From Eudorina sp. 2006-703-Eu-15 (taxonomy: Eukaryota; Chlorophyta; Chlorophyceae; Chlamydomonadales; Volvocaceae), in the NCBI GenBank assembly GCA_003117195.1, contig BDSI01000025.1, positions 62,001-126,000 of the forward strand: a DNA stretch of 64,000 nt, read 5' to 3'. Below, in pieces: positions 34,001-46,085 of this stretch. Below the pieces are notes generated by a model, which saw only the letters and a list, made by a program, of their open reading frames with translations, did no database searches and was not told the DNA's origin. The translations under genes were made by a program, and so were the position numbers. How positions within the stretch are numbered: position 1 is the first letter of the stretch; each line of letters begins with the position of its first letter.

Positions 34001-37000
34001 GCCGCCGCCGCCTCGTCCTCCATGGCGGCCAACAGGTCGCACAGCTCGTCCGCCACGGCCCGCGGAACCACCGCCACATGAAGGTACAGCATAGGCGCGG
34101 CGGGGCCCACGATGCTGCTGTTGGCCGCCCCCACAGTCTCGACTATCGCCGCCTGCTGCTGGGATACGTGCTCCCCCGCCTCTGCCTCTGCCTCCCGCCG
34201 ATTCCACCATGGCGCTTCCGTGCCCTGCGGCGCTCGCGCTGCTTCCCAGTCCGTCCCCTCCGGCCGCCTCCTTGGTGCGTACGGCAGCACCAGGAAGCGG
34301 GCGGCGCTGCCCTCGTCCAGTCCCGACAGGTCCAGCCTGTAACCGACAGACATGACGCCGAATGGATTCAGCCAAACACAACATAATAAAAGCACACGGG
34401 CCAAAGCACAGCGCAGCTCATGCCCTCCCTGGGCTTCCCTGGGCTCCGCTCCGTGATGGCAGTCGCTCAGGTGCGCTCCCACCACAACTGGCTGGCACAA
34501 GCGGATCGCGCGGGCGCTCTGCTGCTGTCAGGAGATATCGCGCTCTTGTCCGGCTCTTGCGCGCAAGGCCGTCTCATTCATTCCTCAATGCCAGAAGCCC
34601 CCGACGAGGCACATGAAGCCCCCGACGAGGCGCATGAAGCCCCCGACGAGGCGCATGAAGCCAGCGCGCGTGCACCAGCAGGGCAGACGATACCAATCCG
34701 GCCGATAAACAGCGCCCCTAGCTGTTCCCGCCCCTCCTGCTTACTGTGCTATTCACCCCCGGTCCCGTCCCTCCCGGCCTCTACATTGCTGCACCTGACA
34801 CTGGCTCCCTCCCTGGCGTCCACCGTCAGCCGCTCCACCTCCGCCACCACCGCGCCGTACTGCGTCACCACCACCCGCACGTCCAGGGAGGGCGCATCCT
34901 CAGCAGCGGGTCCACTCGAGGATGGCTGGGCGCGGCCCGCCTCCTCGCATTCCAAGAATAGATGTAGGTAGGGACTCTTACAGCGGCGCGCGTCCAAGGC
35001 CGGCCCCCAACCGTCACTGCTGCCGTCGACAACGGCCACGCTGGGCTCGCCCCCGCCACCGCCGCCGCCTCGGCTGCCTGGTCGCGGTGCCCCGAGGCCG
35101 ATCGCGACAATGGGCGGGTCGAGCAGCGCCAGCAGCCGCAGGGCCCCGTCAGGGCCGCCGCCGCCGCCTGGTGGCGCTGCCTCAGGAGCGGCAGCAGCAG
35201 CAGGGGGAGGAGTCCCCACTGGGCTGGCCTGCGGCGCAGTAGCGCCCGGATGGGACCGCCCAGGCTGCTGCCGCTGCTGGTGCTCGCCGGCCTGATCGGC
35301 AGCGGGACCGGAACGCAGGCCCCGGGCAACCTGTCGGGGCAGGCAGGGGCGTGTGGTCAGGGAGCGTGTCGTTCAGGGAGGGGGTGTCGTTCAGGGAGGG
35401 GGTGTCGACGGGTTAGGGCTGCCTTCTGTCGCGCAGTGCGCGGGCGGCAAGAGCGGCAGGGCTGGTACGGCAGCGGCGGTCGGATCAATCGCGGCCAGGC
35501 GTGTAGGCAGTGAGTGACTCAGGCGGCCACATGCTGAGGGTGGCAGTCAGGCATATGGATCTCTTAAGGCCTGTCCGGCGAGTTGCTCACGGCCCACACT
35601 GGCAACTGCGCGCATGCATCGAACGTTGTCGACCTCCTTGACAACCTCCTTGACGGAAGTATCAGAAACGCGACCACGCGGCTCACAACCTGCGCCCGAT
35701 GCTCGAGAACGCATGCCGTACCTGCCGTACAAATGGGTCGGCGCCGGTTGCAGCCCCATCGCCACCGCCAGCGACACCAGCAGCAGCGGCAGCAGCTGAT
35801 GCAGCAGCAGCAGCAGCAGCAGGAGCACCACCAGCAGCTGATGCAGCTGCGGCGCCGCCGGGTCCCTCGCCACCCGGCGCCGCGCCGGCCGGAGCCAGAC
35901 CGCTGTTGCCTTCGTGGGCGGCCGCGGAGGGCGGCACGCCCTGTGCCGCGATCGTCACTGTCCAGTCCTGCAGCCGCCGCGTCAACTCGGCCTGCAGCCT
36001 CGCCACGGCCGCAGTCGCCGTCGCCTCATCCAAGTCAGTGCCATTGCACTGAGCGCAAACGGTGGGTTTACACACATCTGGGGTTTGACGTAATCCTCTT
36101 GTGCAAGGACATCCGCTGACAGCAGGAAGCCGAACCTTGGCAGGCGGATCCGGTAGATGGCTTGTAATGTCTACCGTAGTAGCTGGTCCCAAATACGCAT
36201 AACAAAGACCCCGAAGCCGATCCCGCTGTACCGGCAGTACTGCCCGACGTCCCAAAGGGCAGCGCCGCGCCAATGCTCAGCCGCTCGCCACTGCTCAGCC
36301 ACACCGGCCCCCGGCCCACTCACCTGCAGACCACCCATAACCACCCCAACCACCCGTAACCGCCCCCTCAACCGCCCCTCCCACCTGCAGCCGGATGACC
36401 AGCTCCACACAGCCCCTCAGGCACTGCTGCTCCGTCAGGTGGCCCAGCCAGCGGCCCCTCCTGCCGCAGGCACCGGCACCGGTGGGGCCACCGGCGGGGG
36501 CCGGGCCCGCATCAGCGCCGGACGGCACAGCACCGAGCATACTGTCCACCGCTGCGCGTCCCATCCTGGATACGAAGGCAGCGGCCTCGTCGTAGGGTAC
36601 GCCGTCTGGGGGATGCAACTGCGGCACCGTCCAGGTGCACAGAACGGAACACCAAGAGACGGTGAAGAAGCCATTATCCGAGGATCTGATTCTTAGCAAC
36701 GCCTTTTTACACCCGAGACAAGGGGGGCAACGCGGTTCGATTCGCCGGCGTGACCAGGGGAAGGCGGGTGGGGTTGTGGTTGCAACGTCGTGCTTCTCAA
36801 CAGAGACTCGGGAGGGCAAGGCTATGAGAGAGCCGTCCACCCATTTCATGCCCTGCGCACTCATCGTGCTTTCCAGACCCGACGTGCCGCCGACTGCGCG
36901 CCAGCGCCGACGCGCCAGACCCAAAACACCCGGATCCGCACCGCCCAGCGTAGGTCGGCACCCATCTGCACTGCACAACAGACACCTGCGCTGTTGCCAT

Positions 37001-40000
37001 GGCAGGTTACCTTGAACGATACCGCGAGATGCTGTCTGCCTGAACGGTACAGCCGGGACATCACCGGTCCGGCTGCTTTCGGCTGGGTGACCTCAGCGAC
37101 AATCTCCCTCCTGCGAACCGCCGCTCCCGCAGCCGGTGCCGTGCCAGGGTGCGCATGGCCGGTGGAGGAGGTTTGCTGCAGGAGCGCTGCGGCAGAGGTC
37201 CGACCTCGTGCGCCGTTGCGTTCTGCGCCCACAGCATCAGAGGAGACGGTGGCCCGCGGCGGGTCACGTGATCTCCGTGAGGGTCCGTAGCCCGCGGCTG
37301 CTGCGGCTCGCTGACTGGTCTCTGCAGAACGGGCACCGGTGGTTGTACCGCTGAAGAGGCCTGAGGAGGTTTGGCGGGAAAGAAACCAAGTTTGTTGACG
37401 AATGTAGAAGGTGCATGCGAAGCTGGGTGATTGGAGGCCTCCGCCTTGCAATCTGTTTTCTGCTGTTACAGCATAGATGCTGATCCGTCAGCCTATGATG
37501 AAATACGAAGATTGCAATGCCGTCAGCGTGAGGCAGCGTCCAGTCTCCAGGCAATGGACAACGCCGTGCGGACATCAACGATGTGGCCCAGCTCCCCTTC
37601 CAGGAAAGCGCAGTAGCGCGGGCCATACAGCTAATAGATTAACTCGTGCGATTCCTTGCGATTGGTTGACGCTTCTGCGCTGGTGACGGCTTCACAAAAT
37701 CAAACGGACAACCAGAGCAGCTCTGCTCTGCGGACAACATGACCCCCCCACGCCACCAAGTAAATCGCAAATGTATCTCTATGCACACATAGCGTGTTAT
37801 CATGCGCGATTACCTGCGGAGAGTTTGTCGCCCACACATCGTAACGAAGCCGGAAACCTGGATCAATTGTGAGAGGCACAGCCGAGAAAGTATTCGTAAG
37901 CTCAAAGATAATTAGTACCCATGAGCTAGGCCCTATGCGGATACACATACATCAGGTACGGCGGACGGTTGACTCTGCGGCAATTGCAAGCCAAGTAGGC
38001 AAGCGACATAAGCTCAGGTCACGTCACTCCAGGCCAATTCATTGTCAGTTCATGGTCTGGCCCGACAATAAATTTGAATTGGAGGAAAAAAATCACCGCG
38101 CGCGTAGAGTTCGGGGGAGGACAGCGAGACACATCAACATTCGGGCAGCCAAGGAGCGCCACCTTCAAAACTTTAACGCACCTTGAACTCGATAGCGTCT
38201 CCGGCGCTGGAGCACTGCTGGTTGCGTGCGAACCTGGCTGCTTCTGCGGTGGAGCGCGAATGCACAGCAAGCGGGGGCGTCTGAGCACCCTCGCAATCTG
38301 GCATTGCCACCGTGCAACAGACCCGCGCACACAACCCAGCCTGCCCGCCCGGTCCACGCTTGATTGCTTCACCTGGCCCTACCCGCGCCTGTGTGCCCCC
38401 CACCCTGGGCCGCCACCCTCCGGCGGTCCACACGGCCCAGTCCCCACCCGCCCCAGTCCCCACACGGCCCAGTCCCCACACGGCCCAGTCCCCACACGGC
38501 CCAGTCCCCACCCGCCCCAGTCCCCACACGGCCCAGTCCCCACACGGCCCAGTCCCCACACGGCCCAGTCCCCACACGGCCCAGTCCCCACACGGCCCAG
38601 TCCCCACCCGCCCCAGTCCCCTCGCCCACACCTGAAATCCGAACCGGGGCAGCAGTCGGCCGACCACCAGTCGCTTCAGCGGCTCCACGACGCCCGCGAC
38701 CAGCGCGACGTGCGCCAGCACCGCCACGCCGCCGCCCACCGCCGCCAGCCACAAGCTGCGGTTGGTCAGGAAGCCCCGCGGGAGCAGCGGCGCCAGGAAC
38801 GTCGCCAGCCTGTAGCCCCGGCCGCTACCCGACGTGGCCATGGGGTCGTTAGCTTGGTGGGCGGCGGCGGCGGCGGGGCCGCGGTCAAGGCCGGGGTGCT
38901 GCGGGCCCTGCATCGCGCTTGCCGCAATAAGGCCCAGCTGCATGGCAACTGCCACGGACGCCAGGTGCAGGAATAGGTGTACGGCAGCGGGGAGTGTGGG
39001 GGACGTGGCCTGCCGGGGGGAGTGTGTGGCGTGTAGGGAGGGGTTGCGTGAGGCGGTTCGAGCTCGGGCTCGGGCGGAAGACAGATGATGTACGAGGTAC
39101 GGCACCCAGGTGGTGATGATGTACGGCATCTAATTTTGGGTTGGACCCTTAGGTATTAGATCCTTGTTCGGAAGCTCTTCTGGAACCTTGATGCATCCGA
39201 GTTAGCGCGGCAGATCCCTGACTGCAAGTGCTGCAGCAGCAGGGTATGAGGGTGGAAGGTTGGATTACTTTCACAGGTATACCATGTACGCAACATTGAA
39301 GCTGCGCAACATTAGGCTAAGTCTAAGCCTCACATCAGCCTGGTTGGGGTTATGGCCCGGTGTGTTTTCTTTGGGTGCGGCGTTGTGGTGTGGAGGTGAC
39401 CTGCCGCCTTGGCGGTGGGGCCTACTGGGGCTTGCTCTGGTATACACCGATGATCCCGTTGGGGTCCGCTGTAACATTCATTCATTCATTCATCAGCCAG
39501 CAAGTAAGCGTGGCAACGAGTATATTCCTCTCTTGCTTGCCGGGCCTGGTCGGATCGGTGGTGGATACGGGGGGGTGAATGCAGTGCAGGGGTAGTCCGA
39601 AGTGCAACCGTACGGCCCAACCTTGGGATCCAACGGTAGGGTCCAACGGTCAACGTCCAACCGTAAAGTCATCCTGTCGGGCCCAACCGTAAGTTCTGTT
39701 CCAACCAGTGTTGCTATCTTCCAAAAACGGGGAAATAGAATTCCGCAGGTTTCCGGCCTGTCGCCAGTAGCCAAAAAACCTTTGACAGGGGCTTCCTTGG
39801 TGCCAGGAAATAAAAACCTCCGAGGCAGGGTGGAAATATTTCTGCGTGTTTCGACAGCAGGGCCACTGTTACCACAGCGACGACAGGGATTCTAAGTCCA
39901 TGGAGGCCTGAAGCGCGCTTTCCTTGCGTCGCGGATGCATATGGGAGGGTAACCAGGAGTTGGGGACAAGGCATTCGAGTGTGTTTTGGCGGTAGACAGG

Positions 40001-41219
40001 TGTACGATGCAGGATTTTTCCCTGCGCCTGCAGATTTCCAGGACTTTTTGGTAGTCTGGAAAATAGTTGGCAGGGCAGATTTCCGGCTCTCCACAGCGTC
40101 AAATAAATGAAATCTCGCAGGTTTCTTAGGGGTCCGGGAAATAGAAAATTTCCGGCTTTTTTGCCCGTAAATATTCTTTTTATTTAAAGATAGCAACACT
40201 GGTTCCAACCCGTGACTCGCGTGGCACACTCCCAGCCCTCAAACTCTAACTCAAAGCCTCAAACTCACCTGTTGCGGTCCCATGACCAGCGCCGCCATCA
40301 TCACCGCCTGCAGCAGCACCAGCGACTGCCACTGTACGACAGCGTGGACGAGCCGGCACACGGGGCTAGGGCCCCGCACCGCCGCGCACACCAGCGTGGC
40401 GGCCACCGCCGCCACGTGCACCACAGCCACCGCGTGTAACACCCCCCCGGGCGTACGGACGCGCGCCCGCCCGCTACCGGCGCCGCCGCCCGCCGTGCCA
40501 CCTGGCGTCGGCGCCGCCCCCGCCGCCCCCGCGCTCTCGGGCGCCTGCCGCCCGCCGGGCTGCCCCTGGGGGACGACATGGCCACCGGAGCCGTGCCGGC
40601 GCGCGAGTGTGCGCAGTTGCGTCAGCAGCAGCAGCGGCCACAGCAGCACCGTCAGCTGCGACAGGGCGGCGAGGAGCATGCCCGGGTCCAGGGCGCCGTC
40701 GTGCTGCTGAGGGGCCGCTGATGAGGCACCCGGGGGCGGCTTCCCGCCGAGGTGGGCCAGGACCCGGTGCCGGAGGCACCGCGGCAGCGCCAGCAGCGGC
40801 GGCGGGCCGTCTTGCAGGACGGCGGAGGCGGCCAGAGGCAGTGCCGCGAGCGCGACGCGCGCAACCATGGGCGCGATAGCTGCGGCGGGCTGTCTGGGGC
40901 TCCGCGGGTCGGGACTCAGCTGGTCGGGCTGCGGCGGCTGCGCGGAATCGGTCGCGACTGACGGCGGCGGCGGCGGCTGCGCGGAATCGGTCGCGACTGA
41001 CGGCGGCGGCGGCGGCGGCGCGGAATCGGTCGCGACTGACGGCGGCGGCGGCGGCTGCGCGGAATCGGTCGCGACTGACGGCGGCGGCGGCGGCGGCGCG
41101 GAATCGGTCGCGACTGAAGGCGGCGGCGGCGGCGGCTGCGCGGAATCGGTCGCGACTGACTGCGGCGGCGGCGGGGGGTGCGGAGGCGGCCGACTCGCGG
41201 CGGCCTTGCTGACCTTCAT
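31037..41219 (-). CDS. Gene B: Family 1 giant multi-pass membrane protein, complete
   Basis: Function unknown; membrane location inferred from hydrophobic blocks. Ten exons: 40269-41219, 38632-39009, 36385-36618, 35722-36048, 34795-35228, 33726-34336, 33020-33296, 32150-32470, 31750-31927, 31037-31372. Phases match gene C and the sum is 1,348 aa. N-terminal exons hold several membrane segments (LLAALSQLTVLLWPLLLLTQ; FLTNRSLWLAAVGGGVAVLA). The middle is soluble: GVPYDEA, RVVVTQYGAVVAEVERLTVD, DPRVIRARVFTNN, and an acidic EQEEEEEEEQEEE run. Exons 8-10 add about five more segments (ALNSLVLPITLAGLMYG, WALVQMALSWACVVLPALL), end exon 9 with QPVSYS and finish with LMAVRDLSWRVAFLKDG. Start chosen at MKVSKAA by likeness to gene C's MAKTSKA; in-frame ATGs at 41,243 and 41,267 are possible. 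Intron 1 carries two transposons. Confidence 0.75.
34594..34656. repeat. 21-bp tandem repeat, 3 copies, in gene B intron 5
   Basis: Units start GAAGCCCCCGACGAGGC. Non-coding by the gene B model. Confidence 0.85.
38429..38621. repeat. 16-bp minisatellite, 12 units, in gene B intron 2
   Basis: Two unit types: ACACGGCCCAGTCCCC (9 units) and ACCCGCCCCAGTCCCC (units 2, 6 and 12). The array starts about 10 bp past the exon 2 donor. Sixteen is not a multiple of three, so it is open in several frames without being coding. Confidence 0.9.
39341..39490 (+). mobile_element. 150-bp LINE 3' fragment with 8-bp target duplication
   Basis: Identical to 27,734-27,879 apart from one extra CATT unit in the tail. 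Flanked by CATCAGCC at 39,333-39,340 and 39,491-39,498. It lies in gene B intron 1, antisense to the gene. Confidence 0.92.
39706..40201. mobile_element. Intact non-autonomous hAT element (MITE), 496 bp
   Basis: Ends CAGTGTTGCTATCTT and the reverse complement. Target duplication GTTCCAAC at 39,698-39,705 and 40,202-40,209. Same family as 25,443-28,144. It ends 67 bp from the gene B exon 1 donor, inside intron 1. No coding capacity. Confidence 0.92.
40941..41165. repeat. Repeat coding SVATDSA plus proline runs in gene B exon 1
   Basis: Six copies of GGAATCGGTCGCGACTGA separated by GGC runs. On the minus strand each gives SVATDSA followed by 5-7 prolines, a likely extended rod close to the N-terminus. 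Confidence 0.85.
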
Positions 41220-42335
41220 CTTCACCAGGAGGAACGCATGCATCGCGTCATGGAAGCGCTGAAACATGGTGCACCAAAGCGCGCAGGTCTGTACTTCTTG
41301 GTGCGCGGACTTGGACGCGGGCGGCGGCCGGTGCGGCCGCGATGCCGTAGGTCCGATGCTAGGGCGGCTGTGTACCGGAAGGCTTCGGTGCATCCCCAAA
41401 CGCCTCGATGGTAAAAACCTTTTTGATTTTTGTACAAGTAATTTGTATGTTTTTGTTTTCGTCCTTAATTTGTATGTTTTTGTTTGCGTTCTTAAAAACA
41501 AGGACAATACGCCAACGGCTTGAGAAGCGCCTGATGCTGTGACGGAGCCGTACGTATGACGTCCCGCGCTTGCCGTAGTTACGGCCACCGACGAAGGTAC
41601 AAGGAGAGCATGCATTACGAGGCACACAATGAGTAATCCAGAGCCGCGCACTACTATTACAGTGCGGAAAGACTGGGTGGCTTGGGTATGTATTTGGCCG
41701 CTTGGATTCCTGACGGCGTTGCGTCGGAGCGTCGCCCCTGACGTTTTCTTACCAACGGCGGAGCCCCGCGTAAGGGCCTTCTTGCCAAGGTTGTGATCAG
41801 TTCTTCGCGCCGCGTGATAATCTCCGCTGCCGTCCGTGACAGATGCTGCCATGGGCGCTTCTGCGTTGTGGCCACACCGAAATCCGGAAAGAAAGAAATG
41901 AGCCAACCTGGACCTTCAAATGTGCCGTGCCCCCTCCGCGCATGCAGTAGGTACGGGGAATCTCGACTGCCCCCTCCCCGAAATGCGGGTTTCACCGGAA
42001 GCAAGCACACGATGTGCCCGCCACCACCACCCCAACACACATGCCCGTCAGTTGTCACCAGTTGTAACCGTCACCACCCATCAGTTGCAGCGAGCAGCCT
42101 TGCTGGTGGCTGGTTGGCGAGCGGGCGCACAATCAGCGGACCTACCGAAGAGCACGCGCGCTTCGCTTCGGGCCTTCGGATCGCATCGCCGCCCTGCGAT
42201 GGCCCGCAACCCGCCCGCGTTCGCTGACCCATGGGCCTTGACCCGTACTTAGCCCTGCAGTTGCCGCCCGCGTTCAAGGGTACCTTCCCGAGATGAAATA
42301 CCGTACAACGCGAGTGCGTGTACATTATTGTTAAG

Positions 42336-42370
42336 GATGTTACAGCGGACCCCGCGGGTCATCGGTGACA
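42336..42370 (-). mobile_element. LINE 3'-end remnant
   Basis: On the minus strand it reads CACCGATGACCC, then GGGGTCCGCTGTAACAT, matching the last 35 bp of the LINE at 27,838-27,873. No body or target duplication was recognised. Confidence 0.6.
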
Positions 42371-43262
42371 GCCAACGGCGACAGCCGAGGCTTCCTCACC
42401 ATACACTGCCTAAACGAACTGGCGCCACCATGGCGCTCCGGACAGGCTCCACAAGCGCACCGAAACACGCCCCGGGTCCACACTACCAGGGAACCACCCC
42501 GTTCCTGAGAACCAACCATGGCAAGGGATTAAGCCCGCTCAGGGGGAGTTAGCCACCAGGGCGCCCCTATTAGCGAACCACCACCCCCACCAAGGCGGGG
42601 TCACTTCTCCAGCGGTGGCCCGTAGTCTTGGAGGGCCACGGGGGCTCGCGAGTCACTATTAGGGGCCTGGCCGTACGGTCCTACCGGGCCGAAAAAACCG
42701 CCCACACCTATCGATAGCTCCACCGGGCGTCAGTGCCCCGTCCATCCGCGGCCCACTACTACTGAACGCCCACAGGGCTTCGGTTAAGAATCCTGGTCTT
42801 ACGGAACCAGGCCACGACACACAAGGCGACCGTCCTGCACCTTCAAGATGTATGGGGTGTGTAGCCCCCACCGCTGACCACCCTTTCACTGGAACTCCCA
42901 GCTACGCGAAGTCGTAGAGCCGGCTCCAAACGTCCGCCACTGCCCGCCGGGCGGCTAGCTCTTCAGCATCCACTGATGGCCAAGGGGTCCCGTCCGCGTT
43001 CCCGGACCTGTCGGCCCTTAGGGCACGCCGGCCAGTGTACATGCTGGGATCTCGCCTCGCTTGCGACGATTACTGGGGCAGCACACATCGTGCTTGCTGC
43101 CCCCGCGCGCGTGTGGGGGCGGCTGTACATGTACGGCACTCGCGTCAAGCCAGCGTATCATGCACCGCCGTTAGTGCGGCTTGATTATGGGATATCGGGA
43201 ACGCCTTCGTTTTACGCAGGCGCCGAGGTCTTGCCACCAAGTGTACGGCAACAGCTTACCCT

Positions 43263-43313
43263 GGTGTACACCGTTGATCCCTTTCCACGATTTCACTGTG
43301 ACATTCATTCAAT
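43263..43313 (+). mobile_element. Diverged LINE 3'-end remnant
   Basis: GTGTACACCGTTGATCCC then CACTGTGACATTCATTCAAT lines up with the LINE tail at 27,835-27,879 with several substitutions. Confidence 0.5.
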
Positions 43314-43953
43314 CAACAGCTGTGCGGTACAGCGCCAGCTCAGTGGTACGGCTTGAAGGTCTCCATCATGAGGCGAACTCCCCCCTTGAGTTGACGTACA
43401 TGCACCAAAAGGGTTTTCGTTTCAGAAAGCAACGCGATATGCCGTACATGACGCCGACGTGCTACCCGCAGCAATGCGGCTCGGCGACATGCCGTACACA
43501 CACAGACGGCTGTGTCACGCACAGACGCAGTCCTGTTCTGCTTGCTTCAATAACACACGGCTTATGCCGCGCGGGTTGGAGGAGCCCAGCTGCCCTTTAA
43601 TCCTAACATCGGCAGCCCCCTTAACACACGCTTGGGCTTACCGGTCCGGGAGTAATTTTTCTTTCTTTCTACAACAAATGGTGTGTCGTAGGGTACGGCA
43701 TGTACCGACCGACCGATGATCACTTTCTGCCTGGTTCTGTAGTATGCGGGGTCTGCTGTTGTTTGTTGCGTCACGCCACACATGTGCAGGGCAATACACA
43801 CGGTGCATTCCCGTCTCAACTTACACTGCAAGTCGCAACGACATGCACGCGGGTTTGCACGATATGTGCTGTACGGCAGCGCGTGTGCGCGCAACCCACC
43901 CTGGGTCCCGCCGACTAGCCAGCTCTACCCTTTGGGCAGTTCACAACGAGCTG

Positions 43954-44031
43954 CTGCTGGGTGTACTGCTGGGTGTACTGCTGGGTGTACTGCTGGGTGT
44001 ACTGCTGGGTGTACTGCTGGGTGTACTGGGC
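43954..44031. repeat. 12-bp tandem repeat, 6 copies
   Basis: Unit GGGTGTACTGCT, nearly perfect. Opens frames in all registers because the unit is a multiple of three; I see no gene. Confidence 0.9.
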
Positions 44032-44112
44032 CGCGGCAGGGGTCACCTCTGGGCCGCAAGACATCCCACCGCTCCCCAGGAATTGCGTCAACAAGCCTGG
44101 ATCCAGTATCCA

Positions 44113-44193
44113 GACCGGATTCAAACCGGATCCAGAGCGGATCCAAACCGGATCCACAGCGGATCCAAACCGGATACAGAGTGGATCCAGAGC
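44113..44193. repeat. 11-bp tandem repeat with 22-bp alternation
   Basis: Units of the type CCGGATCCAAA and GCGGATCCAGA alternate over about seven copies, giving a 22-bp higher-order period. Each has a GGATCC core. Confidence 0.85.
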
Positions 44194-44826
44194 AACAAAG
44201 CCTTGCACCACGACACCGGCCGGACCCTTCCGCTAGGTGGGAGTCGACTCAGCCACGGACTGAATGAATAAAGCAATAATGCGGCGCGACAACCACAACT
44301 GTAACGTGATCCACGCAAAAGCAACAGACGGCGGGCGGAGAGCCTCGAACCCAATCTCCTCGGAAGGGGTCACTGCACGGAAAGAGCCCCTCCCCCTCTT
44401 ATCTCCCTGCGAGCTCTTCGCTCCCACAGTGTGCGCAAAGCTGTGCGTCTGTCCGTTCGTCCGTCCGTCTGTCCCATCAGGTTGAATCAGCTGCCCCAAA
44501 ACGCTTCCCTCCAGTTTCTATATATGTCCGTTCGGTCGGAGAGGAACTAACCTCCAAGCATGTCTCAACATCCGATTTTGCCCTGCCCGCCCCTGCCGTG
44601 CCTCGCCCTGTTCGGCCCTGCCCCTGCCCTGTTCGTCCTTGCGATAGCGCTGCCGGAAACGCGCGGCGACATGCCTTGCCATCCTGCCACCTCAATTTGA
44701 TATGAGGCGACAGACGCGTGGTGCGGTAAGTGGGGCGCTTGCTGCTCCGCCACTCCATCCGCAGCTTGTTGCGCGCCTTTCCTTAAATCCTCCGCCCGCG
44801 CCGCCTCGTCCGCATAGGGCCCTCAC

Positions 44827-46000
44827 CTGCTGCTGCTGCTGCTGCTGCAAAGCCCCCTGCAGCGCCTCCAGCGCCTGCTGCTGCTGCGCCGCCCCGTCCT
44901 TGAGGAGACCGCCACCAGGGCGACCGAGGCCAGCACCATGGCCAGGAGGGCCGCTGCGGCCACTGCCGGCGAGGGCGTGCCGCCCGACCCCGCGCTCCAG
45001 GCCGGGGAGCTCCAGGGCTCGCAGCTGCCTCCCCAGCTCAGCCTCCAGCCCCGCAACAAACTCCCCCGCCGCGTCCTCGTTCAGGTCCTCTCCTTCGTAC
45101 TGCATGTGTGCTCGACAGGCTGCCGTAAACACGTGTGAAAGTGAGTTCGTGAGTGCATGAGAGAAGATGATTAATCCGCGATGACGGGCCTCGGATCCAT
45201 CGCATAGCTTCACTCCCGGGGCGGCACACGTCCCGCACGCGCACCCGCACCCGCACCCTCCACTACCGCTGGATGGGCCCCTCTCGGCTGGCTCGGCTCG
45301 CACCGAGTGAGCGACACCGCCACCGTACGCCAAAGCCCATTACCGTACGTCCGGTGCGCATCGATGCGGTTTCAGCCCCGGTCGGTATATATTGGGCAGG
45401 TCTCGAGGACAGACGGGTATCCAGACGGACAGCGTTAGGACGTCGTTAGGAGCGCCCTCCGACCCGGGCTGGACTGACCGCGTCCTGTCGCCGTCAGGCT
45501 GCTGGACTGACCGCGTGTCTGACCCCCGTGCCCCTGCCCCCGCCCCGGTCCATCGAGCTGCCTTCGCTCCAGGGGACGCAGCTGCGCCAGGAGCATCAGC
45601 GGCCACACCAGCATGGCCAGCTGCGACAGGGCGGAGAGCAGCATCCCCCTGTCCAGGGGCGGGGGGCCGGGGAGCCCGTCGCCGGCAGCAGCAGCAGCAG
45701 CAGCCGGGGGTAACCGACTAGGGGTTCCATCAGGCGCCGAACACCCAACGACGGCCACTGCTGCCCGGCAGCTGCCGACGTCAGCTTCCACAGGAGCAGA
45801 TGGAAGAGGCTGCGGCAAGCGGCCGGCAGCGATGCCGGGCCGTTGCGGAGGACTGCGGCGGACAGCGGAAGCGTCGCGCGCGCCAGTCGCGCGACCAGGA
45901 GGGCGAAGGCGCGCGGCGACACGCCGTAGCGCCGCCGGAAGGGCACGCCGTTGATAGGCGCGGCCGGCTGAGCCGGGGGGCGCTGGAGCGGCGGCCGCAA
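44827..46000 (-). pseudogene. D: internally deleted Family 1 copy
   Basis: The 5' part is exon 1-like (FALLVARLARATLPLSAAVL, SLFHLLLWKL) and shifts frame near 45,665 before LLSALSQLAMLVWPLMLLAQ. The 3' part (44,827-45,099) starts like exon 4 after a CATGCAG acceptor (YEGEDLNEDAAGEFVAGLEA) and runs in frame into a tail like the terminal exon (LLKDGAAQQQQALEALQGA). So exon 4 is fused to exon 10 and everything between is gone. Closest terminal-exon relative is E (DGAAQPPPQQQQALEALQGA). Confidence 0.65.
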
Positions 46001-46085
46001 CCTGAGAAGCGCGCCGAAGGGTGCGGGCGCCCTGGCCCGTGTGGGGAATGGCCATTATCACTGGAAAGCAGGCGGGCGCGGACAC

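Larger units (their letters stand above)
41220..43950. other. 5' flank of gene B, no gene seen
   Basis: AT-rich near 41,410-41,510 (repeated TTTGTATGTTTTTGTTT), which may be promoter or 5' UTR. Two LINE 3' tails are listed separately. The block 42,380-43,000 has many stops in all frames and no known homology. Confidence 0.35.

Noticed and set aside
36700..36760. GGTTCGATTCG, B-box-like sequence
   Set aside because: No A box or tRNA fold around it.
37264..37620. Minus-strand frames in gene B intron 2 (HRCPFCRDQ; YCAFLEGELGHIVDV)
   Set aside because: They suggested a zinc motif or an extra exon, but phases of exons 2 and 3 already match and gene C has no equivalent.
38429..38621. CRISPR-like array
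   Set aside because: Units are contiguous with no spacers, in an algal intron. It is a minisatellite. The same holds for 50,014-50,482.
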